NCBI RefSeq assembly: GCF_037975245.1
Contig: NC_092575.1
Span: 14,924,310-14,988,309 of the forward strand
Source: Apostichopus japonicus
Taxonomy: Eukaryota > Echinodermata > Holothuroidea > Aspidochirotida > Stichopodidae
Length of the DNA stretch: 64,000 bases
Direction: 5' to 3'
The position numbers were made by a program, and so were the translations under genes. This document shows positions 60,501 to 64,000 of this stretch, piece by piece. Every line of letters starts with the position of its first letter. Within the stretch, counting starts at the first letter, position 1. Under the pieces are notes generated by a model. The model searched no databases, was not told the origin of the DNA, and saw only the letters and a list, made by a program, of their open reading frames with translations.

Positions 60501-63253
60501 CTTGTGAGTTCGACTAGAGCCTTTTCTGCCACATTTACTAATTTACAGATTGGTTGACACAAGTAATCTACTTGATTCATTTGAGTCATCAGAACAGGTT
60601 GGAGGACGGTTTGTTCTGTTAAGCTAGGACAACAATTTTTCATTTGGGTGACAGGAGTAGACACGTAAGAGTTTATATTTCTTTTGATTTTCAGGCCTTA
60701 CAGGACGCAGAGAAGAAAGCAGCTATAGAGGCCGCTCTGAAAGAAGCAAACCTGGCCCGACAGGAGGAACTTGAGGAGTCATTGACCGCCCTGGAAGGAC
60801 TCCTAGAGGAGGAGAAACAAGCCAAACGGGACGAAGAGATTGTAAGAGGACTCCAAGCTAGGTGAGTACTCCGTGACCACACGGGTAGGAATGCGGTAAC
60901 TTAATCTGGTACTCGATGCAAACAAAACGTTTGTGTACCCATTTTAATTCATTGTGTGAGGGGCGGCGGCCAGTATATCTGAACAGATTGATAGTAGATA
61001 GCAGTAGGGAATAGTAGATCTCGACGGAAGTAGACCATCGGCAGTGGATCTGCTCAGTAATGGAAAGGTCAACTCGATCACAAGTTCTGTAATGCTTAAA
61101 CCAAAGACGTGGGAAAAGCATGCTTTAGAAAAAACAAATAATTAATTAGATAGCAATGGACATGACCGTAATTACATGGCTATAAGTTTCTCTTTCACAT
61201 ACCCTTAGGTAACCTTTTAGTCATTCAGAAAATCATGCTAATAACATTTTTTGTTATTAAATTATTAAGGTCTCATAAGCCTGTACCCATTAAAAACAGT
61301 AGTGTTAACAATGTCAGCTTAAACTCATAACCCTTTACATAGTTCTATTTTGCCATTCCTTTGTTTGTTCAAACATATTTTTAGATTTTAAAACTGAAAG
61401 CTGTAAAACTTACACTTGAAATGCTCAAAACTGTTTAGAAGGAGAGACGTACTTGAGCGGTGATGATTTGCAGATCTAGTCGTGCATTGTCAAAAATGAC
61501 CAGATTGATGCCCGGAATGGGGGGGGGGGGATGGGGGGCAGAAAGAGAAAGAGGGTCAATCGTAGTTATCGAAGTCGTTATTTTAGTCCTTTTTGCCAAT
61601 TTTTGACGATTTTACCAAAACCCTTAAAAGTATTAATTAATCAAAATGAGATAACAGGTATTAAGACTATGGAGGTAACCCTCCCAGATTTTGAATGATT
61701 TAAAGTACTTAAAAGGTCTTCAGTGTTACCCAAAAATATGCTAGAAATTCATATAATTGGTCACTCGTGCTCAAATTTCAACAAGCAAATGTTTTTACCC
61801 ACACCAAGATATTTAATCGTCCGTTTAAGTGTTTCTCAACGGCCGGGAATAAATAGCCACGGAGGAACAACACCTCCAGGAGAGTACAGTACTTCTGAAG
61901 ACCTTGTAGCAAGTTTTAGTTTTAGTAAAATTCAGGGTCAATACTGAATATCTTTTAATAATGATTCCATTTGACATACCTTTGAAGCACATCTAGATAT
62001 TTTTTCCCCATAAATCTGCAAAAATATATCAAAATGTCATTGTTGTCTTAATCTTGTTGAAATAAAACTAGCAAAGTTTAGGAACTGAATTTTAAAATAT
62101 GTTGACCTAGAAACAATGCAAAAGGCAGCATTTTAAGATTTACAACAAAGTAAGATTATTAACATATAAGTGTACAACTGTGGGAAATTCATTGAGTTTG
62201 TGTTGTTTTTAGAAGGTCAAATTTAATTCAGTCTTGACTTTTGGAATCTCTCCATAACATGCAGACGGCGACTTGTACAAGGAAACGTGGTTTTCGTTAA
62301 ACATGATTTCCTCTATTTTTGGAAACCATTCTTTCCTTTGTTTGATTCTACTGAAAATGTTTGCTTTCGATTTAGATTAAATTTTTAAAAGCATAAAAAA
62401 ATTGAAAAAATATACAATGTCTTGTCTCTTTCCCTGTTATGATAAGGAAGAGCTGCTTTCTGATCTAATTTTCATTTTCTCTGTCATAGATTGAACAAAG
62501 TATTAAGGAGATGTTAGTCTGGCAACTGTCACTGAATTATGTACGGAAACTGAAAATATTGTATTAATAAACAAGAAAGTAGAAAAAAATCAGGGTTTGA
62601 ATGTGTGGTTTACTAAAATATCAAATTAAATAGTTAAAGCGAAGTAAAATTTGCGTAAAGAAACATGAGTGAGAGATTGCAAAAGAAAATGGAAGATTGC
62701 CAAGAATTTTTTTTATCAGAACTGGATTTGAACCAGTCATTTAAATAATTAAAATCATTGACATGAACTGTCAGGATTTCTTATTAAATATAACTTTGGA
62801 AAACGATCATGGTTTTTTAAACGTAATGTAATTGAAATGCCGTCCCTTCTCGGGGACCGTTAGTGTCGATGTTGAACGGTTTCTCTGTCCTCCCTGCCCG
62901 AGGGAGTAAAACGATGAATCACGTTTCAGAGATGTAAACTTTGTGGGTAATTAGCTGTTGGTGTTTTCATTGCAGCAAATTAAGAGTACCTTTTTCATCA
63001 GTGTTTGGATATTTTTTTTCCATCTCTTTCCAGACTTCTCGATGAAGAAACCGAGAAACGAGAGGAACTGGAGAAGTTGAAAGAGGAGCAGGAGAGAATG
63101 TTGCAGGAGGAGCAAGAGAAGAGGCAGCATTTAGAACAGGTCAGCGAAGAACTCCAGACAGAAAGACTGGAGCAGCAGAGATTACTGGAGAGAGAGAGGG
63201 AAAGACTGGAGATACTGGAGAGAGACAGGAAATCTGCTGACGAACAACTCCAG
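19845..63253 (+). CDS. SWAP70: SWAP70/DEF6-family PIP3-binding Rho-GTPase regulator (3' end beyond window)
   Basis: SWAP70 and DEF6 bind PI(3,4,5)P3 through a PH domain, act on Rac/Rho-type GTPases and F-actin, and move to the plasma membrane on signalling. Nine exons are visible: 19845-20081, 22952-23506, 45748-45894, 49885-50017, 51454-51635, 58121-58258, 59207-59344, 60695-60861, 63034-63253 (639 codons, all phases consistent). Domain order: a 46-residue N-terminal extension, a degenerate EF-hand-like region (res. 47-250), a PH domain (265-362) with K-K-K-G-H then W-R-E-R-W-F, then a Glu/Lys/Arg-rich coiled coil to the last visible residue. RDEEIVRGLQARLLDEE (exons 8-9) matches the most conserved coiled-coil motif of the family. 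The conserved C-terminal tail is missing because the last exon ends in phase 0 at GTGAGA before the window edge. Whether it is SWAP70- or DEF6-type cannot be decided; one pre-duplication gene is expected in an invertebrate. Confidence 0.93.
21980..22287. mobile_element. hAT-like MITE (292 bp), CAGGCG...CGCCTG ends
   Basis: The element is 21988-22279, flanked by an exact 8-bp duplication GTACAGTA (21980-21987, 22280-22287). The ends pair as CAGGCGGTAGCCA and TGGCTACGCGCCTG. It shares nearly its whole interior with the element at 50038-50344, so the two are members of one family. It lies in SWAP70 intron 1. Confidence 0.9.
22952..23506 (+). CDS. SWAP70: SWAP70 coding exon 2
   Basis: A 185-codon exon between CTGTGTGCAG and GTG|GTAAGT, phase 0 at both ends. 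Family landmarks include EEACWMLCNK, ALYQLWRLFNFYTEP, LTEKLLIAMG and RERFEGICQ, which follow the order seen in human SWAP70 (MCWTLC, WCIFNFLSE, LTEAMG, EQFEHY). It is GC-richer than its flanks, as expected of a real exon. Confidence 0.93.
24750..24974. repeat. Tandem duplication, period 108 bp
   Basis: Two copies of a block starting AAAACTTCAATGGAGGATGG (24755 and 24863) and ending TTTGCCTTGAATTTT. The second copy has an expanded G run. It looks like a recent local duplication. Confidence 0.85.
27841..27930. repeat. Hairpin + CAATAAAGCCTTCTCT repeat
   Basis: Contains AGCTTGTAACAATAAGCAATAAAGCC and an upstream partial copy (ACAAGCTATGTCATTGCAAT). The same unit occurs twice in tandem at 29044-29145. 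It reads as a short stem-loop followed by an AATAAA-containing tail. Confidence 0.5.
28766..28856 (-). repeat. SINE fragment with (GTAT)n tail
   Basis: (GTAT)n followed by the GATCCTCCTGCAAGCAGG block, ending at about 28856 after TGACTGAAGTCA. It is truncated and lacks the tRNA-like head seen at 38962-39029. Confidence 0.7.
29044..29145. repeat. Two tandem hairpin units with AATAAAGC tails
   Basis: The unit TAGCTTGTAATAACAAGCTA forms a perfect stem-loop. It is followed by TGTCAT, then a CAATAAAGCCTTCTCT tail. Two units lie head to tail; a third related pair is at 27841-27930. Confidence 0.55.
30295..30480 (+). repeat. Dispersed repeat (CTTACCTGTCTCCCCACAAC family)
   Basis: It begins TTTACTTGGCTCCTCACTTACC and runs through CTCATTCTACCATCCAAAGTG. 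A similar full-length copy is at 46870-47025, an inverted copy at 34124-34270, and a foldback of its first part at 45356-45524. Confidence 0.65.
31095..31355 (-). repeat. U2-snRNA-headed SINE-like element
   Basis: Read on the minus strand from 31298, the sequence has CTTCTCGGCC, TTTGGCTAAGA and TGTGTAGTATCTGTTC, i.e. the 5' end of U2 snRNA. It then continues into a non-U2 body down to about 31095. At 31313-31302 the minus strand carries a further copy of the very start of U2 (ATCGCTTCTCGG), with looser copies to 31355. The body is shared with 32378-32690. Confidence 0.75.
32281..32690 (+). repeat. U2-snRNA-headed SINE-like element, doubled head and body
   Basis: A first U2-like head (GCTTCTTGGCCTTTTGG) is at 32281-32323 and a second, better one (CCTTTTGGCTAAGATTATG, then TGTAGTATCTGTTC) at 32340-32377. 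A body of about 155 bp (GATGATCACACAGTCACAG ... AGGTTCTTTCCTGGGCGA) follows and is repeated once, more diverged, at 32540-32690. Same family as 31095-31355. The homology beyond the U2 5' domain is to the SINE body, not to U2. Confidence 0.75.
34124..34270 (-). repeat. Dispersed repeat (CTTACCTGTCTCCCCACAAC family), inverted copy
   Basis: On the minus strand it resembles the 30295 and 46870 copies: TTTACCTGTCTCCTCACAAT near 34260, then CCATATCTAGAGTGAAGTGG, then CATTCTACCACCCGCAGTG. Confidence 0.6.
34305..34705. repeat. Minisatellite, ~55-60-bp unit, about 7 copies
   Basis: Irregular repeats of the pattern ACCAGTATACTCACACATAC, TTGCACATACTCATACT, GAAACATGTTAA. Units differ by small insertions and deletions. 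Confidence 0.85.
38772..39029 (-). mobile_element. tRNA-derived SINE with (GTAT)n tail
   Basis: On the minus strand the element starts at 39029 with a tRNA-like head: A box TTAGCTCAGTGG (39022-39011) and B box GGTTCGAGTCA (38977-38967). An approximately 90-bp middle and a conserved 3' part (complement of GATCCTCCTGCAAGCAGG ...) follow. It ends in a (CATA)n tail, seen as GTAT repeats at 38775-38800. This is the only copy of three in the window that keeps the head. Confidence 0.85.
39660..43290. repeat. Satellite array, 73-bp unit, about 50 copies
   Basis: The unit reads GTGTAGTATGTGAGTACAGA, CTCACTGCAAGTCTGGCAAC, ACACATACAGTACAGCTAGT, GGATAGTTATAGT. Successive units are nearly identical, with a few recurring variants (GTTTAG, GTGTAGGTTGTGAGTAGAC lacking two bases, GGTAAC, GGATATTT, GATTACAG). 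Each unit holds an inverted repeat CAGACT-7 nt-AGTCTG. There is no open frame of note. It lies in SWAP70 intron 2. Confidence 0.97.
43941..44310. mobile_element. hAT-like MITE (354 bp), CATAGGCGTAGG ends
   Basis: The element is 43949-44302, flanked by an exact 8-bp duplication CATACCAG (43941-43948, 44303-44310). Termini CATAGGCGTAGGA and TCTACGCCTATG form an inverted repeat; G/C runs lie just inside each end. It is related to 18745-19008 in the opposite orientation. Confidence 0.88.
45356..45524. repeat. Foldback (169 bp) of the CTTACCTGTCTCCCCACAAC family
   Basis: The first about 60 bp (TATTTACTTCGCTCCTCGCTT ... CTACCGTG) return as the inverse complement at the right end (CACGGTAGAA ... 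CTCGTAAATA). A long hairpin would form 220 bp before SWAP70 exon 3. Confidence 0.8.
45748..45894 (+). CDS. SWAP70: SWAP70 coding exon 3 (N-terminal half of PH domain)
   Basis: Acceptor TTTTGCTTTTCAG, donor GTTGAG|GTACTT, phase 0-0, 49 codons. It encodes GFLKKKGHNFTNWRERWFVL and LAYFINSDLKDQKGEINL, giving strands 1-4 of the PH fold. The basic residues before W-R-E-R-W-F are those that contact PIP3 in this family. Confidence 0.95.
45881..46660. repeat. Minisatellite, 141-bp unit made of three 47-bp subunits, starting at the exon 3 donor
   Basis: The consensus subunit is ATTGGAAGGTTGAGGTACT followed by about 10 variable bases and a TGTAACATTT-like end. The first copy is the end of exon 3 itself (ATTGGAAAGTTGAG|GTACT). 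Four near-identical 141-bp units run from 45901 to about 46465, followed by decayed 47-bp subunits to about 46660. Because 141 is a multiple of 3, an open frame of 191 codons runs across it on the minus strand without coding meaning. Confidence 0.92.
46870..47025 (+). repeat. Dispersed repeat (CTTACCTGTCTCCCCACAAC family)
   Basis: It begins TATTTACTTCGTTCCCCGCTT and ends with CTCATTCTACCATCCAAAGTG, collinear with the copy at 30295-30480. Confidence 0.65.
47455..47705. repeat. Minisatellite, ~35-bp unit, about 7 copies
   Basis: The unit is GAGGTGGGGAGAGGGGATCA followed by ACCACCATGAACCT, with small length changes. It is non-coding and lies in SWAP70 intron 3. Confidence 0.9.
49885..50017 (+). 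CDS. SWAP70: SWAP70 coding exon 4 (C-terminal half of PH domain)
   Basis: Acceptor CACATTGCAG, donor CACAG|GTACTT, phase 0 to 1. It encodes LKNLFVLFRDDDDE, VRFELQAPDALVRQEWIT. The closing helix with its conserved Trp (QEWI) matches human SWAP70 (KQEWIQAI). Confidence 0.93.
50030..50352. mobile_element. hAT-like MITE (307 bp) 20 bp after the exon 4 donor
   Basis: The element is 50038-50344, flanked by an exact 8-bp duplication CCTTTATC (50030-50037, 50345-50352). Ends are CAGGAGCGTAGCCA and GCAATGCGCCTG. It is collinear with 21988-22279. The frame of exon 4 stays open through it to about 50488. Confidence 0.92.
51028..51395. mobile_element. TTAA-flanked piggyBac-like MITE (360 bp)
   Basis: The element is 51032-51391, flanked by TTAA on both sides. 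The ends are AGGCATGACGACTCG and CGAGTCTTCACACCCT, an imperfect inverted repeat. About 360 bp are shared with 56186-56540. TTAA target duplication is typical of piggyBac-type elements. No transposase is present. Confidence 0.85.
51454..51635 (+). CDS. SWAP70: SWAP70 coding exon 5 (start of coiled coil)
   Basis: Acceptor TTTCCGGGACAG, donor CAAAAG|GTTTGA, phase 1 to 0. It encodes ALKYLVKRSNGTEES, ending the PH domain and entering the charged coiled coil (RRMEEEAEKKRLEDEEERER). Confidence 0.92.
53551..53936. repeat. Foldback with two tRNA-like arms around a (TA)n centre
   Basis: The left arm (53551-53722) and the right arm (53772-53936) are inverse complements with few differences. Each contains a tRNA-like block: 53605-53676 on the plus strand and 53882-53812 on the minus strand. 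The acceptor ends GCGTCCA/TGGAGGC pair with one mismatch; the D-arm is TAGCCTAGTGGTTAGG and the T-arm GGTTCGAATCCCGG. Both tRNA-like units are followed by TTTTTT. The positions expected for the anticodon read ACA and ATA, so functional tRNAs are unlikely. Confidence 0.85.
56182..56544. mobile_element. TTAA-flanked piggyBac-like MITE (355 bp)
   Basis: The element is 56186-56540 with TTAA at both borders. The ends AGGCATCGAAGACTCG and CGAGTCTTCAATGCCT are a nearly perfect 16-bp inverted repeat. It is the better-preserved partner of 51032-51391. Confidence 0.9.
57535..57650. repeat. TA-rich microsatellite
   Basis: Runs of TATATA interrupted by ACATTTATATAACGA and similar. It is low-complexity sequence in SWAP70 intron 5. 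Confidence 0.9.
58121..58258 (+). CDS. SWAP70: SWAP70 coding exon 6 (46-codon coiled-coil exon)
   Basis: Acceptor CTCTCCTCCAG, donor GCT|GTATGT, phase 0-0. It begins AHEEAEKKAKEE and ends QKLMA; all residues fit a charged coiled coil. Same length and phase as exon 7. Confidence 0.92.
59207..59344 (+). CDS. SWAP70: SWAP70 coding exon 7 (46-codon coiled-coil exon)
   Basis: It begins AHDDALRMAKEEAEK and ends FAELQA, with a strong donor GCA|GTGAGT. The acceptor is an unusual AAG (GGTTGATCAAG) with a weak pyrimidine tract. Homologous to exon 6. Confidence 0.88.
60695..60861 (+). CDS. SWAP70: SWAP70 coding exon 8
   Basis: Acceptor TTGATTTTCAG, donor GCTAG|GTGAGT, phase 0 to 2. It encodes ALQDAEKKAAIEA ... 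RDEEIVRGLQA, the part most similar to the vertebrate RQDEETVRKLQA block. Confidence 0.95.
63034..63253 (+). CDS. SWAP70: SWAP70 coding exon 9 (last in window)
   Basis: Acceptor CTCTTTCCAG, donor CTCCAG|GTGAGA, phase 2 to 0. It encodes LLDEETEKREELEKLKEEQ and then a Gln/Glu/Arg-rich coil. At least one more exon is needed for the conserved C terminus. Confidence 0.94.
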
Positions 63254-63765
63254 GTGAGATTTGCATGAACGGCTATTGATTCATGACACCTCTGTGACTT
63301 GTCTTCAGACAGCTGTAGTATATCTCACTCTACCATGCTAGACAGTATTCAGTTCAGCTTTTATGTCTTTTACCTATCCCCCCATCTTCCTCTTGCCTTT
63401 CCCTCAAGATAATAAAATCTCCAGGTGAGATTTGCATGACTGGCTAATGAATATTCATTACACCTCTGTGACTTGTCTTCTCACAGTTGCAGTATATCTC
63501 ACTCTACCATGCTAGACAGTATTTAGTTCCTTTCATGTCCTTTACCTATCCCCCATCTTTCTTGTCCCTTCTCGAGATAATAAAATCTCCAGTTGAGATC
63601 TGCATGACCGGCTATTGAATATTTCCTCTTTGAGTTGTCTTCACACAGTTGCAGTATATCTCACTCTAGCATGCTAGAAACTATTTAATTCCTTTTATGT
63701 TCTTTACCTATCCCCCATCTCCCTCTTGCCTTTCCCTTGAGATAATAAAAGCTGCTGATGGGAAA
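63248..63765. repeat. Tandem repeat, ~170-bp unit, three copies, starting at the exon 9 donor
   Basis: Units start at 63248, 63419 and 63587 with CTCCAGGTGAGATTTGCATG (third copy CTCCAGTTGAGATCTGCATG). They continue through TATATCTCACTCTACCATGC to AGATAATAAAATCT. The first unit begins in the last six bases of exon 9. The second copy keeps an intact GTGAGA donor; the third has lost the GT. Confidence 0.93.
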
Positions 63766-64000
63766 TCATAGGTATTAAAGTTGAATAATTTATTACCACA
63801 GTTTGGCATAAATTTGGGGAATTCAGTGGTATGGAAATTAGTGCTCATCTATGAAGCATAGAACACACTTCCTTGCAAATATCCCTTCACAAACATATCT
63901 ATGGATTTTTTCTTCTTACTTACCTGCCTCTGCACATTCACAATACATCTGCAGTACCGTACCAGGAACTAATGTTTACTTTTGGGATGGACCCATCTCC

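Overview
This is a gene-poor stretch of animal nuclear DNA: long spliced genes, GT-AG introns from a few hundred bases to 22 kb, and dense non-autonomous transposons, SINE-like repeats and minisatellites. There is no operon structure, viral gene or CRISPR array. The protein families, the intron sizes and the repeat style suggest a marine deuterostome invertebrate, possibly an echinoderm such as a sea cucumber. That assignment is inference, not proven.

Four genes can be supported. (1) A single first coding exon of an unrecognised gene lies on the minus strand (2076-2263) and leaves the window to the left. (2) ZSWIM7 (SWS1), plus strand, has six coding exons from 4279 to 9086 giving 148 aa with an intact split SWIM motif. 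(3) A minus-strand gene of about nine coding exons (16972 down to 9837, about 812 aa) carries a RAMA-like domain near its C terminus and may be related to the meiotic protein ANKRD31. (4) A SWAP70/DEF6-family gene, plus strand, runs from 19845 out of the right edge; nine exons (639 codons) are present and the C-terminal end is missing. Genes 1 and 2 are head to head, 2 and 3 tail to tail (751 bp apart), 3 and 4 head to head (2.9 kb apart).

ZSWIM7 acts in RAD51-dependent recombination, including in meiosis. If the RAMA gene is truly ANKRD31-like, the convergent pair would link two meiotic recombination factors. SWAP70/DEF6 proteins are PIP3-binding regulators of Rho GTPases and actin, unrelated to that pathway.

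Repeats: hAT-type elements with 8-bp target-site duplications readable at both ends (4875, 10833, 12564, 21988, 43949, 50038); two TTAA-flanked piggyBac-like MITEs (51032, 56186); a tRNA-headed SINE (38772) with two more fragments; a U2-snRNA-headed SINE-like family (31.1-32.7 kb); a foldback with two tRNA-like arms (53551-53936); and a 3.6-kb satellite of about 50 copies of a 73-bp unit (39.66-43.29 kb).

The most unusual observation is that two tandem arrays in the SWAP70 gene begin exactly at exon ends (exon 3 and exon 9), so each repeat carries a copy of the splice-donor junction.
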